This document shows positions 7,258 through 17,798 of a DNA stretch of 41,394 bases, piece by piece. The translations under genes and the position numbers were made by a program. The notes beneath the pieces are model-generated. The model made no database searches. It was not told the DNA's origin and saw nothing but the letters and a program-made list of their open reading frames with translations. Numbering within the stretch: position 1 is the stretch's first letter; the number at the start of each line of letters is the position of its first letter. The DNA comes from an uncultured Desulfosporosinus sp. (lineage in GTDB: Bacteria > Bacillota > Desulfitobacteriia > Desulfitobacteriales > Desulfitobacteriaceae). The stretch is taken from contig CAKMJS010000128.1 in the NCBI GenBank assembly GCA_927405585.1, positions 1 through 41,394 on the forward strand, in the 5' to 3' direction.

Positions 7258-8178
7258 CTAAGCCTTGTGAGCCAATCCTACTAAATCACGCACGGTACTT
7301 CTCCCGTGTTTTTGGCAATAAGACTTAAGCCCCTCAAGAATGTCCAGGGGAGCCTGAGGATTGACGAAATTTCCTGTGCCAATGCTAATGGCGGTCGCTC
7401 CTGCTAAGAGAAATTCTACAGCATCTTGCCAAGTGGTGATCCCACCCATCCCTATGATCGGTAAATCAACCGCATCAGCCACCTGCCATACCATGCGGAC
7501 AGCAACTGGACGAATGGCAGGCCCAGAAAGCCCTCCAAATGTATTGGCGAGTAAGGGTCGTTGTTGATCTATGTCAATACGCATTCCTAATAGCGTATTA
7601 ATGAGAGATAGAGCATCCGCTCCCCCACGCTGGGCAGCACGAGCCATACCTACGATATCCGTTACGTTGGGTGAAAGCTTAGCAATGATGGGGAGATCCG
7701 TTGTGGCCTTCACTGCTGCAATCACCTCTTCCGCACTACAAGGGTCTGTTCCAAAATGCATCCCACCATGTTTGACATTAGGGCAGGAAATGTTAACCTC
7801 CAGAGCAGCTAACCCGGAATCAGATTGCAATGCGTTAGCCATCTGAACATAATCCTCCAGTGAAAAACCAGAAATATTGGCGATCACCTCGGTTGGCATT
7901 TTGCGAACTTTCGGTAGATAGGAGCGCAGGAATTCCTCTAGTCCCGGGTTTTCCAACCCGACGGCGTTAAGTAGCCCTGACGGTGTTTCTGCCAACCGCG
8001 GTACTGAATTTCCAAGCCGTGGCAGGGGAGTAATCCCCTTCAGAGTTATTCCCCCTAGGGCTTCCAGAGGGCAATAATTGACATATTCTTCTCCAAAGCC
8101 ATAGGTTCCTGAACAGGTAAGGACAGGATTTCTAAGTGTCATACCCGCAAGCATGGTCGTAAAATCAACAGGACTCAT
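7258..8178 (-). CDS. pyrD: Dihydroorotate dehydrogenase, class 1B catalytic subunit
   Basis: PyrD (PyrDB) oxidises dihydroorotate to orotate on FMN and passes electrons to the PyrK partner and so to NAD. The 306-residue protein shows the class 1B catalytic loop NISCPNVKHGG, with cysteine rather than serine as the base, the FMN-site NTLLGMRIDI, and GGLSGPAIRP followed by GMGGI. The start is set at the ATG at 8178 (MSPVDFTTML), with GAGGAGG nine bases upstream; this overlaps the end of pyrK by 14 bases, as expected for two tightly coupled subunits. An upstream in-frame ATG at 8214 has no ribosome site. Together with pyrK it forms the usual alpha2-beta2 enzyme. Confidence 0.96.
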   Translation of the reverse strand: MSPVDFTTMLAGMTLRNPVLTCSGTYGFGEEYVNYCPLEALGGITLKGITPLPRLGNSVPRLAETPSGLLNAVGLENPGLEEFLRSYLPKVRKMPTEVIANISGFSLEDYVQMANALQSDSGLAALEVNISCPNVKHGGMHFGTDPCSAEEVIAAVKATTDLPIIAKLSPNVTDIVGMARAAQRGGADALSLINTLLGMRIDIDQQRPLLANTFGGLSGPAIRPVAVRMVWQVADAVDLPIIGMGGITTWQDAVEFLLAGATAISIGTGNFVNPQAPLDILEGLKSYCQKHGRSTVRDLVGLAHKA

Positions 8179-9025
8179 CCCAGACAACCTCCTCACCCCG
8201 AAAAACCGGTCCATCTTGACATACTTTTTTATGAATTAAAGTGCCTTCTTTATTAATGAGGGTACAGACGCATCCTAAGCAGGCCCCCACAGCGCAACCC
8301 ATGCGTTCTTCCATTGAAACCTGCACAGGCACGGCAAAGTTCATGCATAGCTCCGTCACGGCCTGCATCATTCTTTTGGGGCCACAAGTGGCCACCATAA
8401 TCTGGTTAAGGCTCAGCTGATGAGCTTGGTCTGTCAATTTAGTCTGCCCGAAGGTCTGCAATAACCGTCCCTGGAGTTGCTCCGTCACCAAACCTATATC
8501 CCCTAACGATCCATCCAATGTACTCAGGTGAATCGGGAGTCCTAACGCTTGCCATGCCTTAAGTCCTGCGCTAACAAGAAATGACTGGTTTTCACCCCCC
8601 CAAAACAAGCGGACGGTCAGGCCTTGAGCCAAGGCGCTTTGGGCGAGAGCATATAATGGAAAGATGCCAATGCCACCTGCAACGAGCCACAATTCCCCAG
8701 CCTCTGGCATAGAAAAGCCTTGACCCAAGGGGCCCATAATGCTGAGCCGTTCCCCACACCGTGCCCTTGCCAAGATTTCAGTACCTCTGCCTTGAATCCG
8801 GTAGAGCAACGTTATTTCGTCTTCATCAAGAGAAATTTCGGCTAAGCTGATGGGCCGTCGCAACAAAGGGTCGAAGGACGAGATCGAGGAATCCTGAACT
8901 TGGACAGCAACAAATTGTCCAGCCTTCGCCGTTTTGGCGATCGGTCCACGTAAAACCAAGCGCCTAAGCCTCTGCTCAGCCTCTCCCAAATATTCATGAA
9001 CAACTACTAGTCCTTCTGTGAGCAT
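8165..9025 (-). CDS. pyrK: Dihydroorotate dehydrogenase electron-transfer subunit
   Basis: PyrK is the FAD and [2Fe-2S] subunit that links PyrD to NAD. The 286-residue product has the flavin-binding RRPISLAE and RGTEIL stretches, the pyridine-nucleotide loop AGGIGIFPLYALA, and a C-terminal cluster of cysteines (MGCAVGACLGCVC, then KVCQDGPVF) that would ligate the iron-sulphur centre. The ATG at 9025 (MLTEGLVV) is preferred because AGGAG lies eight bases upstream; a longer frame to 9094 would run into an intergenic palindrome. It overlaps the start of pyrD. It is slightly longer than the usual 250-260 residues. Confidence 0.94.
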   Translation of the reverse strand: MLTEGLVVVHEYLGEAEQRLRRLVLRGPIAKTAKAGQFVAVQVQDSSISSFDPLLRRPISLAEISLDEDEITLLYRIQGRGTEILARARCGERLSIMGPLGQGFSMPEAGELWLVAGGIGIFPLYALAQSALAQGLTVRLFWGGENQSFLVSAGLKAWQALGLPIHLSTLDGSLGDIGLVTEQLQGRLLQTFGQTKLTDQAHQLSLNQIMVATCGPKRMMQAVTELCMNFAVPVQVSMEERMGCAVGACLGCVCTLINKEGTLIHKKVCQDGPVFRGEEVVWDESC

Positions 9026-9080
9026 CTCACCGTCTCCTTCCCTGATTCTTAGTTCGTGTGTCTCCCGTATACAAGCGTTG

Positions 9081-9107
9081 TACGGGCAATTCATGAATTG
9101 CCCCTAC
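9081..9107. repeat. Intergenic palindrome GGGCAATTC family, copy 3
   Basis: GGGCAATTCATGAATTGCCC at 9084-9103 is a perfect 20-base palindrome between carB and pyrK, flanked by tac and ctac. It would form a hairpin in the pyr operon mRNA just before the pyrK ribosome site. Confidence 0.8.
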
Positions 9108-9135
9108 TTCTTACATACACCTCGAGTCTTGAATC

Positions 9136-12100
9136 TTACAGCGGCAAAAGGCCAGGGGAAATACTTTCAAGTACCTGGAGCAAAGCGGCTGCGGTATCTA
9201 GACTTGTGAAGCAAGGAATTCCATGCTCCACGGCCGCTCTTCGAATCGCAAATCCATCGCTTTGTTGGACTCGACCATGGGTTGTTGTATTAAGGACATA
9301 TTGAATTTGATTCTTCCGTATTCCATCAATAATTTCATTCGAGCCATCATGCAACTTAGCGATCTGTTCCACCCTAAGCCCCTCACCCTGTAAGTAGCGA
9401 GCCGTCCCCTTAGTCGCCAGGATTCGAAACCCAATATCTGCGAATCGTCGGGCGAGTGCAACCCCTTCCGCTTTATCACGATCTGCCAGAGTCACGAACA
9501 CAGAACCATACGTCGTGAAGGACAGACCCGCGCCAAGAAGCGCTTTGTAGAGGGCTTTTTCGTAGGTTCGGTCGATCCCCATGACTTCGCCAGTAGATTT
9601 CATCTCTGGACCTAAAGAGGGTTCGACTCGATGTAGCTTGGAGAAGGAGAACACCGGTGCTTTGACGGCAACCCGATCACCCGTAGGCCAGAGGCCGTGG
9701 GGAATCTTTATTTCTTCCCAGGTCCTTCCTAAAATCACTTGGGTAGCCCAGTCGACAATCGGTACTCCAGTGACTTTACTCAAAAAGGGTACTGTGCGAC
9801 TTGACCGTGGATTGACTTCGAGCACAAAAAGTTCTTTATGATATATCACATATTGAATGTTCAAGAGGCCTTTAATTTTCAAAGACCGAGCAAGCGACTC
9901 CGTCAAGGCGATGATTCGCTCTTGCATATCTAAATTCAAGGTTTGCGGTGGATAGACTGCTATGGAATCTCCAGAATGAACGCCTGCCCGTTCTAGATGT
10001 TCCATAATTCCTGGGATAAAGACGTTTTCTCCATCCGAGATCGCATCGACCTCCACCTCTGTTCCGAGCAGATATTGATCCATCCAGATCTCTTGATCCG
10101 CAGAAGCCGACAGGGCACGCTTTACAACAGCCTCTAATTCCTTCGCTTCATAGACAATGTCCATTGCCCGTCCACCCAAGACATACGATGGACGAACCAC
10201 TAAAGGAAACCCGATTTCTTTCGCCACACGTTGCACCTGCTCCATATTCGTGGCTCCCCCTCCACGGGGGCGTTTGGCACCCAGTTCTTGAAGGACTCGG
10301 TCAAAGGTTCCTCGTTCCTCTGCCCGATCAATGTCTTCAACTGTTGTACCCAAGACTTTGTATCCACGCCCGGCGAGGCCACTGGCCAAGCCAATGGCCG
10401 TCTGTCCTCCGAACTGAACAATCACACCGTCAGGCTGTTCTTTGTCCAGAATCGCTGAAACATCCTCCAAGGTCAAGGGTTCAAAATAAAGGCGGTCTGC
10501 AGTGTCAAAGTCCGTTGAGACCGTCTCTGGATTGTTATTGATAATAATACTTTCAAATCCGGCTTTGCGCAGTGCCAAGACTGCGTGCACCGAACAATAG
10601 TCAAATTCAATGCCTTGTCCAATTCGGATCGGGCCGGATCCTAAGACGACTACTTTGGGTCGCTTATGAACCTCCCCTTCATCTTCTACATCATAGCTAG
10701 AATAGAAATAGGGCGTTGTAGCCTCAAACTCTCCAGCACAAGTATCCACCATTTTAAAGACGGGTCGAATACCCTGCTGAAGTCTGAACTGAAACACCGC
10801 ATCTTCCGTACTCTTCCAGAGGGAGGCAATCTCCTGATCTGCAAACCCTAGCCGTTTGGCGCGCAGTAACATTTCCGTATCCCATGGCACTTGTTCTAAT
10901 AAAGCAGTATTCTCCACAAGGCGCTTTAGTATACCTAGATAATAACGATTCCAGCCCGTCTCTTCAGCTAACCAATCGACTGTCCAACCGCGCTTTAAAG
11001 CTTCAGCAAAAACAAACAGCTGTCGATCATCCGGTTCCAGGCACGCGCTTTTTAATTCAGCATCTGAAAGTCCCTCAAGTTCAAATAATCGGATCCCGAA
11101 CACTTTTATATCCAGAGAACGGATAGCTTTGAGAAGAGCAGTCTCCAAGTTGCGACCAATTCCCATGACTTCTCCAGTCGCTTTCATCTGGGTACCCAAA
11201 CGTCGATCAGCCTCCGTAAATTTATCAAAGGGCCAACGTGGAATTTTAACGACCACATAGTCCATAGCTGGCTCAAAGCACGCCGAAGTCTTCTCAGTCA
11301 CCGCATTCTTTATTTCTGTCAGTGCATAACCCAAGGCAATTTTGGCTGCCACCTTAGCGATTGGATATCCCGTGGCTTTGGAGGCGAGGGCACTTGAACG
11401 GCTTAGACGAGGATTTACCTCGATCACTACGTATTCATTACGTGAGGGGTGAAGGGCAAACTGGACATTGCATCCGCCTTCAATTTTCAGTCCATTCACG
11501 ATTCGGCGCGAAGCACTGCGTAAGGTTTGAACCTCGCGATCAGTCAAGGTTAGACAGGGCGCAACGACAATACTATCTCCAGTATGTACTCCGACTGGGT
11601 CCATGTTTTCCATGTGACAAATCGTAATGCAGTTCCCGATTCCATCGCGAAGGACTTCAAACTCAACTTCCTTCCAACCGGCCACACTTCGCTCGATAAG
11701 GATCTGATCAATAAGGCTAGCTTGCAAGCCACTTTCTGCAATTTGTCCTAGCTCCTCCGCGCTTTGCACTATCCCTCCCCCGGTCCCTCCTAAGGTAAAG
11801 GCGGGTCGCACGATCAGCGGATATCCGGTGATCTCTGCGAACTTAATCGCATCCTCGACTCGGGATACAATCTTACTTTCTGGAATGGGTTCCCCGAGCT
11901 CTTGCATCAAGGTCCGAAAGCTTTCACGGTCTTCCGCTTGATCAATGCTCTTAAGAGAGGTTCCCATCAGAGTGACTTCGCAGCGATCTAAGACCCCCCG
12001 TTTAGCCAACTGATAAGCCAAATTTAGGCCAGTTTGACCGCCCATAGTCGGAATCAGCCCGTCCGGTCTCTCTCGCTCAATAATTCGTTCCACGGATTCT

Positions 12101-12309
12101 ACCGTCAACGGTTCTATATAGACCCGGTCAGCCGTTTCCCGGTCCGTCATAATCGTGGCTGGGTTGGAATTGACAAGAATGACTTCGACGCCTTCCTCGC
12201 GCAAGGCACGACAGGCCTGCGTACCAGCGTAGTCAAACTCAGCAGCCTGCCCAATGATAATGGGGCCTGATCCGATCACCAGAACCTTTTTCCACTCTTT
12301 CTTGGGCAT
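9136..12309 (-). CDS. carB: Carbamoyl-phosphate synthase large subunit
   Basis: CarB makes carbamoyl phosphate from bicarbonate, ammonia (channelled from CarA) and two ATP. The 1057-residue protein shows the expected duplicated layout. The first half starts [21 protein letters not shown] and contains an ATP-grasp domain with [12 protein letters not shown]; the second half restarts with [22 protein letters not shown] and has [14 protein letters not shown] and [15 protein letters not shown]. The last 130 or so residues form the MGS-like regulatory domain. Its start codon overlaps the carA stop by one base (TAATG), with GGGGAG nine bases upstream. Length is close to the 1070-residue norm. Being inside the pyr operon, with a single car pair in view, it serves pyrimidine synthesis at least. 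Confidence 0.98.
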   Translation of the reverse strand: MPKKEWKKVLVIGSGPIIIGQAAEFDYAGTQACRALREEGVEVILVNSNPATIMTDRETADRVYIEPLTVESVERIIERERPDGLIPTMGGQTGLNLAYQLAKRGVLDRCEVTLMGTSLKSIDQAEDRESFRTLMQELGEPIPESKIVSRVEDAIKFAEITGYPLIVRPAFTLGGTGGGIVQSAEELGQIAESGLQASLIDQILIERSVAGWKEVEFEVLRDGIGNCITICHMENMDPVGVHTGDSIVVAPCLTLTDREVQTLRSASRRIVNGLKIEGGCNVQFALHPSRNEYVVIEVNPRLSRSSALASKATGYPIAKVAAKIALGYALTEIKNAVTEKTSACFEPAMDYVVVKIPRWPFDKFTEADRRLGTQMKATGEVMGIGRNLETALLKAIRSLDIKVFGIRLFELEGLSDAELKSACLEPDDRQLFVFAEALKRGWTVDWLAEETGWNRYYLGILKRLVENTALLEQVPWDTEMLLRAKRLGFADQEIASLWKSTEDAVFQFRLQQGIRPVFKMVDTCAGEFEATTPYFYSSYDVEDEGEVHKRPKVVVLGSGPIRIGQGIEFDYCSVHAVLALRKAGFESIIINNNPETVSTDFDTADRLYFEPLTLEDVSAILDKEQPDGVIVQFGGQTAIGLASGLAGRGYKVLGTTVEDIDRAEERGTFDRVLQELGAKRPRGGGATNMEQVQRVAKEIGFPLVVRPSYVLGGRAMDIVYEAKELEAVVKRALSASADQEIWMDQYLLGTEVEVDAISDGENVFIPGIMEHLERAGVHSGDSIAVYPPQTLNLDMQERIIALTESLARSLKIKGLLNIQYVIYHKELFVLEVNPRSSRTVPFLSKVTGVPIVDWATQVILGRTWEEIKIPHGLWPTGDRVAVKAPVFSFSKLHRVEPSLGPEMKSTGEVMGIDRTYEKALYKALLGAGLSFTTYGSVFVTLADRDKAEGVALARRFADIGFRILATKGTARYLQGEGLRVEQIAKLHDGSNEIIDGIRKNQIQYVLNTTTHGRVQQSDGFAIRRAAVEHGIPCFTSLDTAAALLQVLESISPGLLPL

Positions 12310-13424
12310 TATGACGTTCTCCCCTTTCTTGTTAGATTTTTCTCGACTAATTTCTTGAATTGATCAAATATTTCAGCGTTTTCCTCAGGTCCTGGGGCGC
12401 CTTCAGGATGAAATTGAACCGATAAGATGGGGTAGGTATGATGCTCCATGCCTTCGACCGTTCCATCATTAAGATTACGCAAGGTCACTTCAAAACCTGA
12501 ACCCTCTAACGATTCTTCCTGGACGGCATACCCGTGGTTCTGGGCCGTCATGGTTGCTTTTCCTGAACGAATATCAATCACCGGATGATTTCCGCCGCGA
12601 TGCCCGTAAGGAAGTTTGTAGGTTTCTCCACCCGCCGCCAAGGCCAGGAGTTGATGGCCTAAGCAGATTCCTAATACTGGTAGTTTGTCATATAAACTAC
12701 GGACCGTAGCTACACATTCCGTCAACTCTTCCGGATCACCAGGACCATTGCTTAAAACAACTCCGCTCGGATGATGTCTTAGAATTTCTTCTGGAGATGA
12801 TCCCGCCGGAAACACCATAATCCGAAATCCTCTCTGCTGAAGGTTACGGATAATATTCCGTTTGGCTCCAAAGTCAAGTACAGCAAGCAAGGGGCCAGAT
12901 CCGGGAATTTCGTAGGCTTCTTTGACCGTTGAACGATAGACCCAGTGTTCTCTTTTCCCCTCTAAGTCATCGTTACTCTGAAAGTTTGCCCAGAATTCTA
13001 GCCCGACCTCCCGAGTTTGAACTATTACCCCAGGTAAGGTACCAAATTGTCTCAGATACCTTGTCAACGCCCGTGTATCCACACCCTTTAAGCCCTGAAC
13101 ACCATACTGTTGACAGTAGTCCTCCAAGGACCCCTCACAATGTAAACTTCCCTCTCCCTGGGAAAGTTCCCGTACAATGAGTCCCTGCAAACGCGTTTTA
13201 TCTGCTTCATTTTCTTCATGATGCCAACCATAGTTACCAATTTGAGGTTGAGTCAGGACCAGAATCTGACCAGCATAGGACAAATCTGTGACCATTTCCT
13301 GATAACCGCTCATAGAAGTGTTAAAGACTACTTCATGTTCGGCCATTACGGGATTGTTCTTCAACCAATCTCCAAACGCTTCCCCCTCAAAGGTTGTCCC
13401 ATCCTTGAAAACAAGATATGCCAA
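12309..13424 (-). CDS. carA: Carbamoyl-phosphate synthase small (glutaminase) subunit
   Basis: CarA hydrolyses glutamine and channels ammonia to CarB. About 371 residues: an N-terminal small-subunit domain ([21 protein letters not shown]) and a class I glutamine amidotransferase domain with nucleophile Cys in [12 protein letters not shown] and the His/Glu pair in [12 protein letters not shown]. Start choice: GTG at 13433 is only two bases from the AGAGG site, whereas the TTG at 13424 is about ten bases away and gives MAYLVFKDG, so I prefer the latter. It overlaps carB by one base. Upstream, a 110-base gap to pyrC holds a 7-bp periodic repeat. Confidence 0.96.
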   Translation of the reverse strand: MAYLVFKDGTTFEGEAFGDWLKNNPVMAEHEVVFNTSMSGYQEMVTDLSYAGQILVLTQPQIGNYGWHHEENEADKTRLQGLIVRELSQGEGSLHCEGSLEDYCQQYGVQGLKGVDTRALTRYLRQFGTLPGVIVQTREVGLEFWANFQSNDDLEGKREHWVYRSTVKEAYEIPGSGPLLAVLDFGAKRNIIRNLQQRGFRIMVFPAGSSPEEILRHHPSGVVLSNGPGDPEELTECVATVRSLYDKLPVLGICLGHQLLALAAGGETYKLPYGHRGGNHPVIDIRSGKATMTAQNHGYAVQEESLEGSGFEVTLRNLNDGTVEGMEHHTYPILSVQFHPEGAPGPEENAEIFDQFKKLVEKNLTRKGRTS

Positions 13425-13495
13425 GTGCGACACTTCCTCTCTGACTGCGGTTTATCTCTAATCAATTTTAATTCATTTCCTGTCATTCTCAGTCC

Positions 13496-13538
13496 CAGAC
13501 TCCGGCCTCTGGTTTCTGATCTCCGACCTCTGGTTTAT
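13496..13538 (-). repeat. 7-bp periodic repeat array, locus 1
   Basis: On the minus strand the sequence steps in sevens: GAGGTCG, GAGATCA, GAAACCA, GAGGCCG, GAGTCTG. It begins at the end of pyrC, whose stop codon lies inside it, and occupies the pyrC-carA gap. It fits the general GARNNNC pattern seen at five other loci. Confidence 0.55.
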
Positions 13539-14845
13539 AGTACGATACGATTTCTCTGGACAAGTCGGCCTTCCACCCAGACCATGACCGGAAACCCTTG
13601 TAAGGTTTTATTTAAGAACGGAGTATTTCGTGCTTTTGAAACCAAGGTTGCTGGCTCAATCACCTCTGAGAAGTCAGGATCAAAGAGTACCATGTCTGCC
13701 GGAGCCCCAGCAACTAACGATCCACCTTGCAAACCAAACCTCAGTGCCGGAGTGACACTCCAGGCCTCGATCACTCGATCCATGGAAATCCGTCCGGGCA
13801 CTACCAAGTTTTCCCACACTGCACTCAAAGCCGTCTCTAAGCTTGCGATTCCAAAGGGAGCCTCTGCAAAAGGCCGAGACTTTTCTGCCTGGGTATGAGG
13901 AGCGTGATCCGTAGCGAGCATATCTATTGTTCCATCACGAAGTCCTTCGATCAATGACTCTCTATCCGCTCGTGAACCTAAAGGTGGATTCACTTTAAGA
14001 AATGTATCTGTTATACCCAATTGTTCATCACAGAAGATCAAATGGTGAGGGTTGACTTCTGCTGTGACATTGACCCCTCGTGCTTTGGCCTGTCGAATTA
14101 AATCAACGCTCTCTGTCGTAGAAATATGGGCTAAATGAAGTCTACCCCCAGTTTCCTCCGCCAGCATCAGATCCCTTGCGACAATCACGCTTTCTGCACT
14201 GGCTGGAATCCCTTTCAAGCCCATCCGCGCTGATGATACTCCACGTCGCATTTGCCCTTCTCCTGCTAGGTCTTTATCCTCGCAATGACTGATAATCAGG
14301 AGCCCAGTTAACTTGGCATATTCTAAAGCGAGCCTCATCACTTCTGCATTTTGAATGTTTTTTCCATCATCAGAGAAGGCAACTGCTCCTCCCTCTTTCA
14401 TCGTTGCCATTTCGACCAGTTCAGTCCCTTGCATTCCTTTGGTGACGGTTCCAATAGGATGGACATGAGCGAATCCTGCCCGATCTCCCTGCATACGAAC
14501 GTATTCAACGAGGGCTCTACTATCAATTACTGGTTGAGTGTTAGCCATGGCCAGAATCGTTGTAAATCCTCCCCGCACGGCGGCACGCGAACCACTCAAA
14601 ATATCTTCTTTGTCTTCTTGCCCTGGCTCTCGCAGGTGCGTGTGTACATCAATTAGCCCTGGAAAAACAAACTTTCCCTTACCGTCGACCGTATCAACTG
14701 CCTCGCCCTGAGCTTTTACTGACACCTCCTCTTCTGTCATTGAAGAAGAAATTTCTAACACCTGTCCGCCTTTAACGAGAACATCACGAGGAGCCGAAAG
14801 CTTTTGACTCGGATCAATCACCCAGACATCTTTAAGCCACCACAT
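13535..14845 (-). CDS. pyrC: Dihydroorotase
   Basis: PyrC closes carbamoyl aspartate to dihydroorotate. The 436-residue protein is a class I (long) dihydroorotase of the amidohydrolase superfamily. It has the metal-binding DVHTHLREPGQ, a middle ISHCEDKDLAG and HLAHIST supplying further histidines, and the late catalytic aspartate in LATDHAPHT. ATG start, with a GGGGGG-type site in the sequence shared with the end of pyrB (14-base overlap). Length is normal for the family. The last codons run into a 7-bp repeat array. Confidence 0.97.
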   Translation of the reverse strand: MWWLKDVWVIDPSQKLSAPRDVLVKGGQVLEISSSMTEEEVSVKAQGEAVDTVDGKGKFVFPGLIDVHTHLREPGQEDKEDILSGSRAAVRGGFTTILAMANTQPVIDSRALVEYVRMQGDRAGFAHVHPIGTVTKGMQGTELVEMATMKEGGAVAFSDDGKNIQNAEVMRLALEYAKLTGLLIISHCEDKDLAGEGQMRRGVSSARMGLKGIPASAESVIVARDLMLAEETGGRLHLAHISTTESVDLIRQAKARGVNVTAEVNPHHLIFCDEQLGITDTFLKVNPPLGSRADRESLIEGLRDGTIDMLATDHAPHTQAEKSRPFAEAPFGIASLETALSAVWENLVVPGRISMDRVIEAWSVTPALRFGLQGGSLVAGAPADMVLFDPDFSEVIEPATLVSKARNTPFLNKTLQGFPVMVWVEGRLVQRNRIVL

Positions 14846-15767
14846 TGCTAGACCCCCCTATCAGTAAATAAATTAAGGCCATGCGAATGGCTACCCCATT
14901 CGTAACTTGTTTTTCAATCAAAGCCTGGACTCCATCTGCTACATCATCTGAGATTTCAACACCCCGATTCATAGGACCTGGGTGTAACACAATACTCTCT
15001 TTTCCCGTTTTCTTTAAACGGTCTGTTGTCAATCCATAAAGCTGGCTGTACTCACGAAGGCTAGGAAATAGGCCGCTTTTCTGGCGCTCAAGTTGAAGGC
15101 GAAGGGCCATCACTACATCTGCACCTGGTAAAGCACCGTTCAGATCATGCGTCATTTTAACTCCCAGCCCCTCCATCTCGATGGGGAGCAGCGTTGGAGG
15201 ACCCACCAAGGTGACATTTACGCCGAGCTTCTGAAGACCCCAAGCATTGCTCCGGGCAACCCTGGAATGCAAAACATCTCCCACGATGACAACGTTCTTT
15301 CCGTCTAAGGGTCCCAGCTTCTCCTCCATCGTGAAAATGTCCAGTAATGCTTGAGTTGGGTGCTCATGCTGCCCGTCTCCTGCATTAATCACATTAGGAT
15401 CAAGGATATCTGCTAAGAATTTTGCCGAGCCTGAACTAGGATGCCTCAAAATCACCAAATCCGCTCGCATCGCCTGAATCGTCTTAGCCGTATCATATAA
15501 GCTCTCCCCTTTGCTTACGCTGCTTTGGGCAATGGCTATGCTGGTGGTATCGGCTCCCAACACTTTGGCTGCCATTTCAAAGGAGGTTCGAGTCCGTGTA
15601 CTTGCCTCATAAAAAACATTAACCACCGATTTGCCTTTCAAGGTGGGCAATTTCTTAATTGGGCGCATCAAAATTTCTTTCATCACTTTTGCCGTATGCA
15701 GAATATGGCGAATATCTTCCACGCTCATATCCTCTAACCCCAAAATATCCTTACGCTGCCATTTCAT
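14832..15767 (-). CDS. pyrB: Aspartate carbamoyltransferase catalytic subunit
   Basis: PyrB joins carbamoyl phosphate and aspartate, the committed step. The 311-residue product has the carbamoyl-phosphate motif YEASTRTRTSFE, the GDGQHEHPTQALLDI active-site loop, and HPGPMNRGVE near the end. Start at the ATG at 15767 (MKWQRKDIL), with GGGAGGG just upstream; an in-frame ATG 39 bases earlier lacks a site. No pyrI regulatory subunit is present, so control is expected at the RNA level: an attenuator lies 100-180 bases upstream. It overlaps pyrC by 14 bases. Confidence 0.97.
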   Translation of the reverse strand: MKWQRKDILGLEDMSVEDIRHILHTAKVMKEILMRPIKKLPTLKGKSVVNVFYEASTRTRTSFEMAAKVLGADTTSIAIAQSSVSKGESLYDTAKTIQAMRADLVILRHPSSGSAKFLADILDPNVINAGDGQHEHPTQALLDIFTMEEKLGPLDGKNVVIVGDVLHSRVARSNAWGLQKLGVNVTLVGPPTLLPIEMEGLGVKMTHDLNGALPGADVVMALRLQLERQKSGLFPSLREYSQLYGLTTDRLKKTGKESIVLHPGPMNRGVEISDDVADGVQALIEKQVTNGVAIRMALIYLLIGGSSNVVA

Positions 15768-15863
15768 ATTAACCCTCCCTAACTTCTTCCCCCAAGCGTC
15801 CTGCAAGTCACCCTAAGAACCTTACAATCTACATTGTTATCCCCTTCCGCTCTCTTTCCTATT

Positions 15864-15950
15864 AAAAAAAATCCTCTTCCCAAGAGGGAGAGGATTAAAA
15901 ATAGGCCTAACCTATATCCCGCTCGCCCTTGACTATCTCTCTGGATAGCA
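15864..15950 (-). promoter_or_regulatory. PyrR-dependent attenuator between pyrR and pyrB
   Basis: On the minus strand the hairpin CTATC-CAGAGA-GATAG (15933-15948) contains UCCAGAGAG, close to the PyrR-binding anti-antiterminator consensus. About 35 bases downstream is an intrinsic terminator: AATCCTCTCCC pairs with GGGAAGAGGATT (15870-15896), followed by eight T (15864-15871). The PyrR loop's GAGAG could pair with the CUCUC of the terminator arm. With UMP or UTP high, PyrR should bind and favour termination. Confidence 0.85.
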
Positions 15951-15970
15951 TTTAAAGGGTAACGTCTCAT

Positions 15971-16534
<564 letters not shown>

Positions 16535-16597
16535 TCACTAACTCCTTTCACCCTATTCTTATCCTGAAATCTAAGGTTTGGAAAGAAAGGTATAAAG

Positions 16598-16666
16598 AAA
16601 AAAACCGTCTGAACAGCAGACAGTTCTCCCACGCTTCCGTCTGCCTTCCCAAGCCTCTCGGGACTT
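16598..16666 (-). promoter_or_regulatory. PyrR-dependent attenuator upstream of pyrR
   Basis: The minus strand carries AAGTCCCGAGAGGCTT (16651-16666), an exact match to the PyrR-binding consensus ARUCCNGNGAGGYU. Downstream is a terminator with a 7-bp stem CTGTCTG/CAGACGG, loop CTGTT and seven T (16598-16623). GCAGAC at 16639-16644 can instead pair with the GTCTGC of the terminator stem, giving the antiterminator. All three mutually exclusive elements are visible. Confidence 0.9.
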
Positions 16667-16692
16667 CATTAAAGGCCTAACACTTGTACATT

Positions 16693-16721
16693 AGTTTACT
16701 GTACCATCGACTGAAAGTCAA
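16693..16721 (-). promoter_or_regulatory. pyr operon promoter
   Basis: TTGACT (16716-16721), a 17-base spacer and TAAACT (16693-16698) on the minus strand, about 30 bases before the PyrR-binding sequence. Good sigma-A spacing, and the position is right for the leader RNA to begin just ahead of the first attenuator. Confidence 0.7.
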
Positions 16722-16775
16722 TGTTGGGATGGGCTAATAAATAAGGGTAAACTATTTCCAAGGTTCAGTATTTCC

Positions 16776-17744
16776 TTAATCCACGCGTAATTTTCCAAGG
16801 AGGGCTGCAAATACTTTTGGTAATGGAGCATCGAACTCCATCCACTGTCCACTGCGCGGATGTTCAAATCCCAAATGTGCGGCATGGAGCATTTGTCCTG
16901 ATAGCCCAAAGGGATTTTTCCTAGTGCCATACACAGGATCCCCGAGAACCGGATGTTTAATATAGAGCATATGAACACGGATTTGATGGGTTCGACCGGT
17001 TTCTAAACGCACCTCAAGATAAGTCGTCTCATTGAATCGTTCTAATACCTCATAATGCGTCACGGCCGGTTTCGAATGATGCATTACCACAGCCATCCTC
17101 TTTCGATTCGAAGGGTCTCTCCCAATAGGCGCGTCAATTGTCCCAGACGGTTCTAAGACTACCCCGTGTACTAACGCTCGATACTTCCGTGCCATAGTAT
17201 GCGCTTTAAGTTGAGCGGCCAGCCCTTGATGGGCGGTATCATTCTTAGCCACGACCAAAATACCGGAGGTATCTTTATCAATACGATGCACTATTCCCGG
17301 ACGTAAGACCCCGTTGATGCCAGAAAGATTATGACAATGATACAACAAAGCATTAACCATTGTTCCAGTCCAGGCCCCCGGAGCTGGATGAACCACCATT
17401 CCCTGACGCTTATTCACAACCAGGACATCCTCATCCTCATACAGGATTTCAAGTGGGATGTTTTCGGGTTCCGCCGTAGAGTCACGCAGTGTGGGGAACT
17501 CTACCTCAATCTTATCGCCCTGGCGAACTTTATAATTGGCCTTCTTAGGGGAACCGTTGACTTTTACGCATTCTTGCGCTATGAGCCCTTGAACGAAAGA
17601 CCTGCTCTTTCCCAAAACATCAGTCACACCAAGATCAAGGCGAATTCCTTCCTCAAGTTCAAAAGTTTCCAGTTCCGCAGATACTTCTTCATCAATTTCA
17701 AAATCTTCCGTAACAGATTCGCTTAACACTTTTTCCACTCTCAT
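16776..17744 (-). CDS. rluD: RluA/RluD-family 23S rRNA pseudouridine synthase
   Basis: The enzyme converts specific uridines of large-subunit rRNA to pseudouridine. The 322-residue protein has an acidic N-terminus, an S4 RNA-binding domain at about residues 35-95 (RLDLGVTDVLGKSRSFVQGLI...VKVNGSPKKANYKVRQGD), and the RluA catalytic domain with the key aspartate in HRIDKDTSGILVVAKND. The lysine-arginine-rich NRKRMAV and the ETGRTHQIRVHM motif follow. ATG start; the upstream site is weak. It directly follows lspA (54 bases), the same order as in many Firmicutes (lspA-rluD-pyrR). Which uridines it modifies cannot be told from sequence, so the symbol is a family name. Confidence 0.92.
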   Translation of the reverse strand: MRVEKVLSESVTEDFEIDEEVSAELETFELEEGIRLDLGVTDVLGKSRSFVQGLIAQECVKVNGSPKKANYKVRQGDKIEVEFPTLRDSTAEPENIPLEILYEDEDVLVVNKRQGMVVHPAPGAWTGTMVNALLYHCHNLSGINGVLRPGIVHRIDKDTSGILVVAKNDTAHQGLAAQLKAHTMARKYRALVHGVVLEPSGTIDAPIGRDPSNRKRMAVVMHHSKPAVTHYEVLERFNETTYLEVRLETGRTHQIRVHMLYIKHPVLGDPVYGTRKNPFGLSGQMLHAAHLGFEHPRSGQWMEFDAPLPKVFAALLGKLRVD

Positions 17745-17798
17745 AACCCCATTATATTAAAATTCAATAAATTAGAGTATCGGTTAAAGCTGCCGATT

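Noticed and set aside
9026-9094. Longer pyrK start at 9094
   Set aside because: It would begin inside the GGGCAATTC palindrome and has no ribosome site, whereas the ATG at 9025 has AGGAG at eight bases.
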